A stretch of 64,000 nt of DNA from assembly GCA_008704415.1 (NCBI GenBank), contig VXIS01000001.1, positions 248,001 through 312,000 of the forward strand, given 5' to 3'. This document shows positions 1-9,918 of the stretch, in pieces. Position 1 is the first letter of the stretch; each line of letters starts with the position of its first letter. Made by a program: the position numbers and the translations under genes. Under the pieces are notes generated by a model that saw only the letters and a program-made list of their open reading frames with translations, did not search any database and was not told where the DNA came from. The stretch comes from Sphaerosporella brunnea. Lineage: Eukaryota > Ascomycota > Pezizomycetes > Pezizales > Pyronemataceae.

Positions 1-511
1 GGGTTTTCTATTGGTGGGATTGGACGTCGCGGTCACAATTTGGGGTTTGTGCCCAACTTTAGTGATGATCAAAAGGCGGGGCGCGGGTACTTGGTGAGCA
101 ATGGGCGCCTCCGGCATTTCCCCGTCCTGAGCAGGCTCCCCGCCCGGTACGGTCCAAAAATGGTGCCGGTAGCGGACAAACACCGGAAGATACGGCGCGA
201 TGCCCCTGTGAAAGGGTGTTCAAGAATGCCCGGGGCGTTGGCCAACACCGCCGGCACTGTAATGGTTCTGGCTGCTGTAAATAAAAAAATTAGATGCAGC
301 ATCGCCCGCGCCCGCGAGTCTTTAGAGAATTAACTTTTTGATAGCTTGGCAACACCCTCACCCCTCCGGCCCGCGTTGCTTAAGACTCAGACGATACGGT
401 ACGTTCTGTTGCTCTCTCCATGGCTGAGTGTTCGTTCATTTCCAGAGATTTTGCACACGAATCAACTTTTGTATTGAAAACTGACGATGATATGTAACAG
501 GCTCTGTTGAT
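1..511. other. Intergenic, nothing recognised
   Basis: The short open frames here (for example 40-333) show no family features, no splice pattern and no compositional sign of coding. The right end is the 3' flank of the dioxygenase gene that terminates at 512. Confidence 0.5.
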
Positions 512-2577
512 TTATGGTGAACACCCTAGCCATTCCTCGTCGTCGTCATATCGGCCATCATAGCTGTCGCTATCGCTGGTGCCTTCCTCCTGCTTGTCTT
601 CACCATCTTCATCCTTATCGTCCTCACCCGCTTCGCCATCTTCATCATCCTCCTCACTATCATCGTCCTCCTCGCTATCATCATCCTGCGCATCCACCGC
701 GGCAAACTCGCCCACAAGATCCCACCGGTCTCCCTTGGCCGAGGCACTCACATACTTCACAAACTTCAGCGTCCCCTGATCTCTCAGAGCCAAGCTGAGC
801 GTGTTCCATGAGGGATGGCTCATGAATAGCACACCATCATCCTCCTCCTCAGCGCCAGCCTTATAAACCGCCGGATCGTGCGTGGGGTCATCGTCTTCCG
901 TCGACATGTACATTTCGTATCCGCCCACTGTGCGTGTCGAGTCGTCGAAACGCTTTACCTCCTTTTTCTCCTCTTTATGAGCCGGGTTGAGCTTGCTCTT
1001 TTTCGACCTCTTTTTCTTGGGTTTCTCTTCTGAGGGGTCTCGGGGTTCCCAGCCGCTGGTCGGAGTCAAGTTGAGACAGAGCTCTAGCTGGATCGGTGCC
1101 TCATCCTGTTCGGCGGAGGCATTTGAGGCCATGCCGGTGGCAAGAGTGTAGTCCATTCCCCGCCGGAACCGCCGTGCCAGGACGTTATGCGAGTTCAGCT
1201 TCAGCTTGGTAGCGTACTGCAGCAACTTTCTAAACTCCTGCGAGGGGAAGAGGACGGTGAGCAGTTCCTCGATCGGCGACATCTCCCTGTCTTTCGCCTT
1301 CTTCTCCGACGCTTGCAAGTAGAGGAATTTCTGCTTATGCGGGGGCACGGCCACGGGCCAGCTGCTAGGCTCGGTATCTGCTGCCTCGATGTATTCTTTG
1401 AGAGCTGCTTCGAATTTGTTACGAAGGAAGGCACCAAGATGGATACTGTTCTCCTCAGTGAACTGCTTCGCAATCTGGCGCAGAGGGTCGGGCTGCAGAT
1501 ACATCGGGTTGATGTATTTAACCAAAAAGTCGAGTTCCTCCTCCGAAAAGCCTTCTTCGAACTCTGCTGGATATGGCACCACCATGGGCTGTGGGCGATC
1601 GTACCGATCATTCTTGGTCTGTAAACTCGCCAGCGAACTTTTCTTTCCAAGCTCCTCTTCCAACCCCTCCACAAATCCGCCCTCGCCCCGTTGAGGGATG
1701 TGGAACCACCCGCTAATGGCCATCCGTACCCTTTCGCTGCTATCTTCGGCATCATACACTTCCTCAACATCGTGGAAACTCTCGCCTGGCACGACTTCGA
1801 AGAAGGCAAGTTGGTTCCAGGAGGGCGGGCACACGCGGCTCCATTCGGCTGTGGGGACCTTGGTACCATCCGCGTCTTTTTTGGTGGGGTATAGCCGTAG
1901 CGCACCGCCCCACGATGCCTGCCATGGCTCCTTCTCCGACCCACAGAGATAGAGGATGTAACTTACTCGCCTGCTGCCGATTACGTCGTCGTGTGTCAAC
2001 AGGTGGCAGCCGGGCGTGTATACGTTGATTGCCATGTCCGTCTTAGTTCCACTGAGGGGTCCACAGCCGGAAATCCCAACAATGTAGTCGCGGAATGTCT
2101 GGGAGTAGAGTGCATCTCGAAGCCGCCGGAGAGAAGGGAGCTTTGCGGCTAACTCGGCGGGGAGACCAGAGAGGTTTGCAAGGTCACCCGTTTGGTGAAG
2201 CCTATAGATGTCCGTTTCTTTGGCGGTGAAGGAGAGATGCTCTAAGATCTCTTGTTTTACGGAGTGTAGGAGCGAAGGGTTGATTAAGGAGGGAATGATC
2301 GCGTGCGGATAGCTACGGCAACTGTTAGCGGAGGAGGAGAAACCGGACGGGAAGGCGGGGAACAGCACGGGCCAGAATTCGCGTATTGCGCGTTGTATTC
2401 AGAGAGCACTTCTTTGTCGAACAGGCCAGCGCGAAAGGCGGACTTGATGTCATCATTTTCAACTGTAGGTGCAGTCGTTGCGGGCGCAGGCTTCTTGTGC
2501 TCCTTCTTGCCCTTCTTTTTGTGAGATCCCGATGCGGAGTCGTGGGTGTTGGAGTGCTTGCGCTTTTCCTTTGCCAT
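512..2577 (-). CDS. TPA1: Tpa1/Ofd1-type prolyl 3,4-dihydroxylase (2OG-Fe(II) dioxygenase)
   Basis: Two exons, 2577-2369 and 2312-512, joined by a 56-bp intron (GTGCTG..CTAAC..TAG), giving 669 aa. The family hydroxylates a prolyl residue of ribosomal protein uS12 and acts in translation termination and, in fission yeast, oxygen sensing. The basic N-terminus (MAKEKRKHS) is followed by the family signature reading through the splice as NSGPYPHAIIP. The first dioxygenase domain carries the iron ligands in LLTHDDVIGSRR and SFHDVEEVY and the 2-oxoglutarate arginine in RMAISGWF. A second, non-catalytic dioxygenase-like domain follows. The C-terminus is a KKKRSKKSK basic patch and a very acidic D/E tail ending in DDDEEWLGCSP. 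Without the splice the N-terminal 70 residues would be lost. The family call is secure; the symbol follows the yeast orthologue. Confidence 0.92.
2313..2368 (-). other. Intron of the Tpa1-like gene
   Basis: It starts GTGCTG, has a CTAAC branch site about 11 nt before the acceptor and ends CCGTAG. Removing it joins the N-terminal exon to the dioxygenase exon in phase 2 and restores the conserved tyrosine-proline junction of the family. Confidence 0.8.
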
Positions 2578-2824
2578 TGCGACGGGTGGAGAGGGTAGAG
2601 ACGAGGAATTGAGCGTGCGCGAGGGAAGAAAACTGAGATGGAGATGATATGGCGGGGTCGTGATGCCTCAGACCATTTGTCGGGCGACTTGAGCTGAGGA
2701 GCTACATAAAACATTTTTTTCGCGATCACCGTGCCACGCGATGATTTGGCGCCACAAGCGGCGGCTAGTTGTGATCCTGGGACGTCGGTAACACAAAGCC
2801 ATGCACAAAATGCAAAACCATGCT
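2578..2824. other. 5' flank of the dioxygenase gene
   Basis: This is presumed promoter and 5' UTR for the minus-strand gene. No clear TATA box or other element is recognised. Confidence 0.4.
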
Positions 2825-2880
2825 TGTTTATAATCAAGTTTATTGTCTGTATGTGACCGCGAGCGATCATGACAGACCCA
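2825..2880 (-). repeat. LINE 3'-end fragment
   Basis: These 56 bp match about 50 of 56 positions at 7409-7464, in the same orientation. On the minus strand they read towards ACATACAGACAATAAACTTG and then an A/C-rich tail (TTATAAACAAGC). The copy near 7.4 kb lies directly downstream of a LINE C-terminal coding relic, which identifies this piece as a 3' terminus. Confidence 0.65.
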
Positions 2881-3074
2881 AGCAAAACCATGTAGGTTCC
2901 ATATTCGCCACAGGGAGATGTACAGTCGGGGAACTTGGGTGACGAGATGCGCCCGGTTACCGATGCCTTACAACGAGAAAACAACCGACGCCAGAACGCC
3001 AGAACGCCGGGCAAAAAAAACAAAAAAAACAAAAAAACACCCAGCGACGCGATGGAGGGTTTACTTACAAGCGC
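2881..3074. other. Intergenic, between LINE tail and transposase relic
   Basis: It contains an A/C-rich simple stretch (3009-3038, AAAAAAAAC repeated) and a short direct repeat CCAGAACG at about 2991-3007. No coding signal is visible. Confidence 0.4.
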
Positions 3075-4065
3075 TCAATACTTTGTAGTCCCTCCCTTCG
3101 CCTCCAGTACGGCTTTTACCCGGTTAGCGATACCGTCCACCTTGTCCCAATCAAGCTCCTCCCACGACCGCTGTGCCAGCTCTATGAACTCCTCCTCAGT
3201 GTGGGTACGAGTAGAGGGATTGCTCATCTTCGAATCGATCTTGGCGTCAAGGAGCGGCCAGACATTCTCGACAGGCTTGAGGTCAGGGGACCTTGGAGGC
3301 TATTCAAGGCGAGTGAGACCGTATGCCTTACGAACCTGCTGGGTCTGCTTGGACGTATGTATCCTGGCACCACCCTCAATAGCTGGATTGTCCTCAGGAC
3401 CGCCAGGAAGACTGCAGATGAATGGCACCAGGTATTGTTCGACGAATTCCTCAATGTATTGCGTCGAATCCACACTCAAACTGTCCCGCTTGTGTTTCCG
3501 CTCCTTCGGGGTTCTTTTGCGGAAAACTAAAGCAGTGTGGGCTCCAAAGGTGATGACGGCAGCGGCGAGTACATAGAAGCGTCCAGAGATGAAGGGTGGC
3601 TGGAGATAGCGAGGCTGGAACGCCCTTACGATACCAGGTGGACGTCGGACTAATCGTGTACAGCGAACACGACCCGAACTCGTCGCAGCACACCAATTTC
3701 CTCTGTTGGACCTCCCACCTCTTACGCTTGACGCACCAGCGGTACTGCTTCCTCATCGTCGTCGCATCCAGCCGGGTCTTTCTTCAGGCACGGCGGCAGT
3801 ACCAGCGCTCGTTGCGTAGGTACCGTCCCGGGGTGTAACTGCGGATTGGACCTGCTCTGCAACGTCGGCCAAAGTCGCAGACGGATTTTGCATAAACACT
3901 CTCTTGGCGTGCCGTAGAGCCCTCTCCGACATCTTTTCTGGAGGTCCGGTTCGCAGGTCTTGTTTGATCTTGCGCTTAGTGTTCCACTGCTGGTATCCTC
4001 TGCGGCTGTGATCGGGACATCCCAGTTTCCTGCTAAATTTGGGTGGAACTCTTGCACTCTTTTCT
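3075..4065 (-). pseudogene. Broken Tc1/mariner-family transposase
   Basis: Minus-strand frames together spell a DDE_3-type transposase. An N-terminal helix-turn-helix-like part lies near 4060-3850 (NPSATLADVAEQVQ). The catalytic core includes EDNPAI with the second aspartate and PPRSPDLKPVENVW with the third acidic residue. The C-terminal helix ends in LEAKGGTTKY and a stop at 3075. The frame is broken several times, and a TAG replaces the expected tryptophan before PPRSPD. No clear terminal inverted repeats are seen, so the copy is dead and probably old. Confidence 0.75.
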
Positions 4066-5280
4066 TTTAGAAACTACATCAACTCTCTCGCCGAATGTCG
4101 CTTCTCTTCGCTTTCCTGTCGTTTTATCGATCGGCATGGTTGTTGTTAAGAAACGAGAGTGAATTCTGTCGCCCATCTACTTGTGATGAAACCGGTCGGC
4201 ACCCGGCCATCTCATCACCCAGTGCCCCGACTGTACTTGCATACACAAAATGCGGCTTCAGACAGGATAGTCTTTCCTCCTCGTTTAGATCTCAGACAGA
4301 ACTTAGAATTTCCTGCTTGGCTTACGCGTGCCCGCTCGTGCTGGTGAGAACCTTCAACCTTGTCACTGTCTGATCAAAAATAAGGCACTAGTGCGGCTTA
4401 ATTTTTTTCTTGCCGGGGACGGAACCATAAATGTATCTTCTTTTTCTTTGCAAACATTAAAAGTAAAACCAAGAAACTGACTGAAAGCGTCAATTTTCTT
4501 CTCCGAAGTTTGTGATAAATAACTACAGACTCTCCATCAAGTCTGCCATTATGACATATCCACTTGGCCGGACATTGGTTGGACTCGGGAATCTGCTCAA
4601 CTGCTTGAGGGGTCTGTTATGTTCCGTAGGCATTTTAACGGATGTTGTGTTTTGCGTGTATTCTTCGGGAGATCCGAGTAGCTCCAGAGTATGCTACAAG
4701 CTGCGTTCAAACGGTGACCATTTATGGAACATTTACTGTTGTGTTTTATCCATAAGTACGTAACACTAGTAGCTATAATGGGTATGCTTTCGACGGACAT
4801 AGCCGCTTGCCCTATTATTGGTTCAAAGATTTTTCGGGGCAAAAGATTGCGGCCTCCGCATCCGAAGTTGAAAGACAAACTAAGCCCATCAGTCTATTGT
4901 TGTAGTGCACATGTGGTGTCTGAGGATATTGTCGCCTGTCCCCTTCCTAGTACGACGTATTTATAATCCATCTTGCCGGCTGGTAGGTAGCTTCCAACAC
5001 CGTCCACGGCAAACGACGGCATCGTTCCACATGGTCGCGCAGGTATTCATTTTGGTCAGAGTTTGTCTTTAAACTGTACAGTTCGGATAAGATGTGATCA
5101 CACTTCGAGGCTAGCATTTTAATCCAGTCACGGTCAGATCTTAAATAAATAAATAGCGATACAGGCACGGGTCTTAGGAGGAGATGAATCGGATTCCAAA
5201 GTCTCTGAAAGACAGTTAAATAGACCTCCATACGTCCAAGTTGTACCATTCCTCATAGGATATCCTCGTATTTACCCTCA
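4066..5280. other. Intergenic, nothing recognised
   Basis: This is AT-richer DNA with only short open frames, none with a recognisable motif or a believable splice pattern. The right end is the 5' flank of the ORF at 5281. Confidence 0.5.
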
Positions 5281-6414
5281 ATGCGTCCCTTCGATCGGCC
5301 GCCACTTAGGCTGGCCATACCTACGGGCCCCTATGACCTCTTAGGGACAGGGAATGTTGGATCCCTCAAAGACGCGATCCATCCTGACAATCCTCCTCCT
5401 GCACCTACAGACGCCAGGTTTCCACCACTTCAAGTAAATGGGCTCGAGCCGTATCTATTCTCAGCGTCTTTGTCTGATGCTGAAGATATTGAAGATGACG
5501 ATCTGGAAAAAATTGGTATTTCCCTTTTATCCCCGTCAAAGCTGGCTTGCTTATCAAAATTAGCGGGCGAATCTTTTGGAGCGTCTCCAACTGGAAAGTC
5601 CATCGAAGCCGGGCATTCTATGACAAGTATTCCTGACGGTTTTGGTCTCTTCCTGTCTGGCTTGGTGCGGCCGTCGTCTTCTGAGGTGAGCGGAGATAGA
5701 GACCTTCTCAATCCCTCGGTCCCGGCAACTGCGATGGGCAATGCTCGAAACCCCTTCGACGGGGCGCTGCTCGGGAAAGTGCAGGTTGGGCACGACAGCT
5801 CGCACAACACTAGCGGCGCCAACCCCTTCATGATGTCAACGTCTACACCATCACCTAGTCATTCGAATGCGCCCGATCCCGCTCAAAAAACACAGAAACG
5901 CCGGGCCGACGATCTGGCAGCCTTTGAACCTCCGTCACCACACGCCTCGAGACCTACAAAACTCCCTCCATCTAAGAAACCACCCGGTGACGACCACAGA
6001 ACCCAGACGCCAGATTGCATGACTAAAGCCGACCGATCTTTCACTCTCCCTTGTCCGAAAGGCCCTAGCAGGCATTCGACGGCTGGGACCCCGCCTCCAT
6101 TGAAACGACAGCCTTTGGCTCAATTTTCTTGGAATCCGACGAATGGACGCATGGTGGGGCAGCGGCCCCCTCGCCTCGTGAAGTTAGAAGCTTGTTTTGA
6201 ACAAATCCCAGCCACAAGACCGTCGGGCCTGGCTACGTATCAACGACCTGCTTATACTCCCATCCCAGGGCTTGGATCTACATCTAAAGAGCCGACTTCA
6301 TCGGACACCATGGTCGAAGACGTGAAGCAGTGCAAGTACTTAAGAAACATAGCGGTGGCTCTTCTAGATGATGGTGATAGGACTAGGTTTGGTGGAGGAG
6401 TAGTCGGCGTCTAG
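5281..6414 (+). CDS. Unrecognised 377-aa disordered protein
   Basis: This is a single uninterrupted ATG-to-TAG frame, too long to be expected by chance here. The protein is rich in Ser, Pro, Asp and Gly and looks mostly disordered. It has an acidic stretch (SDAEDIEDDDLEKIG, about 63-77) and a basic patch around KRRADD. C-terminally there is a compact part PLAQFSWNPTNGRMVGQRPPRLVKLE followed by a tyrosine/proline segment. I see no membrane segment or catalytic motif. It sits between transposon relics, so it could be an orphan gene, a domesticated or element-borne ORF, or a first exon of a longer gene. No function can be assigned. Confidence 0.55.
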   Translation: MRPFDRPPLRLAIPTGPYDLLGTGNVGSLKDAIHPDNPPPAPTDARFPPLQVNGLEPYLFSASLSDAEDIEDDDLEKIGISLLSPSKLACLSKLAGESFGASPTGKSIEAGHSMTSIPDGFGLFLSGLVRPSSSEVSGDRDLLNPSVPATAMGNARNPFDGALLGKVQVGHDSSHNTSGANPFMMSTSTPSPSHSNAPDPAQKTQKRRADDLAAFEPPSPHASRPTKLPPSKKPPGDDHRTQTPDCMTKADRSFTLPCPKGPSRHSTAGTPPPLKRQPLAQFSWNPTNGRMVGQRPPRLVKLEACFEQIPATRPSGLATYQRPAYTPIPGLGSTSKEPTSSDTMVEDVKQCKYLRNIAVALLDDGDRTRFGGGVVGV

Positions 6415-7408
6415 TTCCGGAGACGAAGCGATTTTAATTGGAAAGAAGACTTGGATTTTGAAGTTTCCTGGATGGGGTCTCTTTGTTTCCAGATACCCAG
6501 AGAGCTCTGCCGAACAGACTTTTGTCGCGTCGATTTAACGTTGAGGAAGCCGCTCCATTTGCATTGCGCAATATTGCAATATTGCGGCCCAATAGCACTA
6601 TTGTCTATATGGAAAATAAATTACCTAACATATCGTCTCCGTTAGCTATCCGCCGAACTCGCCCCCTTCCCCCGGGAGAATGTACCTTATTACCCCGGTA
6701 ATAACGCAGCTGCGCGGTCCCCAAAATTGTACCGTAGATTGTGCGGGCGAGCGTTCGAGACTTAAACAGAGTGAGACGCGCGGGAAGCGGCGACACGAAA
6801 GCGAAACGCGACAACGCCACCCAAAAAAACAGACATAAACCATAAAGAGAAAAAACAAAACAGCAAGCAACAGATGCGCGTTGCACACACTCCAAGTTTT
6901 GCCGAAATTTTACGACCAAAATTGATAAAATAATCCAAACTGGTATCTACAGCTATGGCCAAAAAAGATCCAAAATAGAATACTGAGAAGGGCATAGATA
7001 CTGCCATAAATGGGATGGGGAGATCTGAGAGGTGTTCGGCGGATTACCCCATTAGCTATATTAGTTCATCCACCGAAACTTCTAGCAGCTAATTCGTCAC
7101 TAGGTCTCATGGCTTGAAGCAGTATAATCAATTTCGAGCCTTTTGTAGTTTAACCCATACTTGTATCTATGGTGACGGGCACCGCCACGGGGCCCGGGGT
7201 TCATTCATTCAGTTTGCCAAACAACTACAGTAAATTCGATGCATACATACAGTACTAGGCACGTTCTGTAAAAAAAAGTGCACACGATACATGCACCAGC
7301 TTAACCGTTTTGAGGTGTGGCAGAGCAAAGATACAACGTTTGTTTCCTGAAAAACGGAACGGGTTTGGCGTCGAGGCAGAGGCCCAATCAGCTGCCCCCC
7401 CTTTTTTG
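6415..7408. other. Intergenic, AT-rich stretches, nothing recognised
   Basis: There are several short frames on both strands with no family resemblance. A CCGGTAATAA/TTATTACCCCGG palindromic patch lies near 6689-6706. The right end adjoins the LINE tail. Confidence 0.45.
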
Positions 7409-8071
7409 TGTTTGTAATCAAGTTTATTGTCTGTATTCGACCCCGAACGATCATGACAGACCCCCTATTCGTCTCCACCCGTATCCTGTCTGCCCCCTTA
7501 TTGATGCTATCTCGTGGGTCAACTGCGGCCACCCAAAATATCAAAAGGAAAGTATAGTAGAGAAGAAAACAAAAGAAAGCCACAGGCCCGTAACAGCAAA
7601 AGAAAGCCATGGCCACCAGGGCCGAGTCACTCCTTCCTCCTCTTCAGACGATGATGACGAATCATCCTCCTGCGCCACGGATTGCCCGACCTTTATATCC
7701 CGCAGAACCCCCAGGATATGCGGGATGGCCTTCTCCTCCCGAAATAGCGTGGCGATTGCGCCACCTCCACCCACGGTGCTTCCATCCAAGCTCTTTCTCC
7801 ACAGAGCGCCAAAGCACGCGAATCTGTGGAAGCCACCGGTCGCACTTCTTAAAGAGGTGCTCTCTAGTCTGCCGCTTCCCAGAGAGACAAAACCAGCATT
7901 CGAATCAGCTGCCCTTGTCGGGCATTGTTTACCTTTTATAGTACAGGCTTCTTGTCTGCACTTCGACAAAAACCCTTTGGGTAAAGTGTCTCTTAGCCAA
8001 TTGTGGCTGGAGGCCTCGTTGCTGTGGTTGCTACTAGGCAGTTTTCCTAGATCTACAGCCAAATCACTCAC
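7409..8071 (-). mobile_element. Degenerate LINE (Tad-like) C-terminus and 3' end
   Basis: On the minus strand one frame around 7900-7700 reads the post-RT zinc knuckle of fungal LINEs (CWFCLSGKRQTREHLFKKC) followed by DRWLPQIRVLW. A frame change then leads to a segment resembling the usual LINE C-terminus (ATLFREEKAIPHILGVLRD). The 3' UTR follows and ends in GGGTCGAATACAGACAATAA and an A-rich tail at about 7409. The copy is truncated at its 5' side and frameshifted. A homologous piece lies at 51850-52161. Confidence 0.7.
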
Positions 8072-8708
8072 TTTTCATCACCTTATCAAAAATCACCATT
8101 TGGTCCAGAAAATTGACCGCTGGCCGAGAAAGTAGAAAAACACCCTTTTCCCTTAGTTAATCCGACGTCAGAAAATGTTCTTTCCCAAAACCCTATAGAA
8201 TACTCTAGTTGGGTGCTCTGTTGCGGTTTGCGGGGACGGTGCGGATCTCTGGAAGACCTTCCGTCCCGCGTCGTAAGGAAGATGCTGCAACAGATACTCA
8301 AGTTGGATGAAGTTACTGCTCACAACTTCTCACTTGACCTTTGAGTTTGCACCACCAGTGTGCGTTCTAAATAACGCGCAAGCCGAGCACATGACAAGAG
8401 GTAATTCTTACCTATCTCAACAAGGCCATTCTCGTTATGTCAAGAAACAAAGTGCGGGTGATTCAGGTCACCACAGATCACTCGTGGTTAAACGACAAAA
8501 AAAAAAAAAGACAGCGGCTTCTCGCCTGCTGCCTTGCGTTTATTCGCTTGTTTCCGAGATGTCAGCACAAGCATTTATAATTTTGGTAGTGGGACCTCTT
8601 ACCTCTTACACGGTCTGTTGGAAGATGCGTCCTGACATAATGTGAGTGAGGCATGTTTACCTGTTGTAGTGGTATGCCACCCTGCTTTTTATATAGAGAC
8701 ACACATAA
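8072..8708. other. Intergenic, nothing recognised
   Basis: Apart from an A13 run near 8498, no motif, repeat or coding pattern can be supported. Confidence 0.45.
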
Positions 8709-8966
8709 TGGACCCCACCGTACTTTGTATTCCAACACGATCACCATTTTTCTCTGTACTTCGGCCGCTATCCACCCACTCGAGCTCATAGTCACCCGGG
8801 AGTTTACTGGGTCGGTTGGAATGAGAAATACGACGAGTGGTTACCACCGAGTCGTATCGATCAGGGTATGGTTGACGACTGGGTGGCGAACCGCCGAAAG
8901 CTCAACAGCGAAGACATATCTGGCAGACCCACCGTACGACTTCGAAAAGAAATACGAGATCGTTGA
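8709..8966 (+). pseudogene. Tudor-knot/chromo-barrel-like fragment
   Basis: An open frame without an ATG reads GVYWVGWNEKYDEWLPPSRI at 8799-8858. This matches the core of MRG15/Eaf3 and MYST-type chromo-barrel (Tudor-knot) domains, which follow the pattern Y-V-H-Y-x-G-W-x-x-x-x-D-E-W-V-x-x-x-R-I. About 35 basic/acidic residues follow before a TGA. It may be a lone exon of an unannotated gene or a captured or decayed fragment. No flanking exon with related sequence could be found, so it is listed as a fragment. Confidence 0.4.
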
Positions 8967-9918
8967 GGCTCTGATCAGGGTTGCGGTCCGGCTAGCTGCG
9001 CGCCGCGAGCGCCAAGCATCTCTTCAATTCACCGCTTTGTTTACACGCGCAGAGCCGAGTTCGAGCTAAAGCCCGGGGCGAGTGTAAACCCAAATAGCCT
9101 CCCCTTGCAAGGCCGCCTGTTCATGGTTTCTTGAGGTTGTACACTTGGAGCCAAAACCATAGAAAAAAAGCAAACAAGTTGGATTGTTTGAACAAACTGT
9201 TAACAAGATATCAGCACGCAACACTCAATACTCCTCCTCCTCATCACTCATCTAGGTTGGTCTAGATCGGTTCCCTTCAACCATACTATCAGTGAAAGAA
9301 ACGAAAGGCAGACGGTTGGGACATTCAGGAGCACATACCGTCCCAAACCCGACTATGTTCAAGGAACGAAGTATCTACCGAGAATAACTTTGCTTAGCTT
9401 TCGGTCGACGACGGCTAGAGGGATGGGAATCAACCTTCCAGACGAAGGTCACCAAAAGCACGCACGTTCGATAGAGACGGGAAGCACACCACAAGGAAAA
9501 TTTGCGTTGAGCCATGAAATTCATGGTGCAGGAATCGAGGAAGATGGGAACATCGATTTCGAGTGCTTCGAAAATCGGGCCCAGTGGTTTTCTGGCAAAC
9601 CGGTCTCTAATATGCGAGGCTTAAGGTATTGAATGAGTTCGGAGGAGGACCAGCGGCGGACCTGAGAAGTGTTTGGAGACGGGTTTGGGGGGGCGGGGGG
9701 GCAAGGAAGTAGGAATTTAGGCGGAGGAGATTGTGCGAGGTGAAATCCCTTTTGTAGTTGTTGGTGGGGAGTTGTTGGGTTGTGCCTTAATGAGGTCGAC
9801 GGACTGGTGACCCATCACCAGCAACCTTGATCATGATTCTACGCCATTACCAACACGCTACCAAAAGACCGTATATTCCACATTACCAACAATCGAACTG
9901 ATACATGAAGTCCATTCC
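8967..9918. other. Intergenic, nothing recognised
   Basis: It holds a G-rich patch (9687-9704) and short frames without motifs. The right end is the 3' flank of the NACHT-ankyrin gene. Confidence 0.45.

Noticed and set aside
1187..1944. Long frames on both strands over the dioxygenase gene
   Set aside because: They are antisense or shifted shadows of the 669-aa gene and show no family motif.
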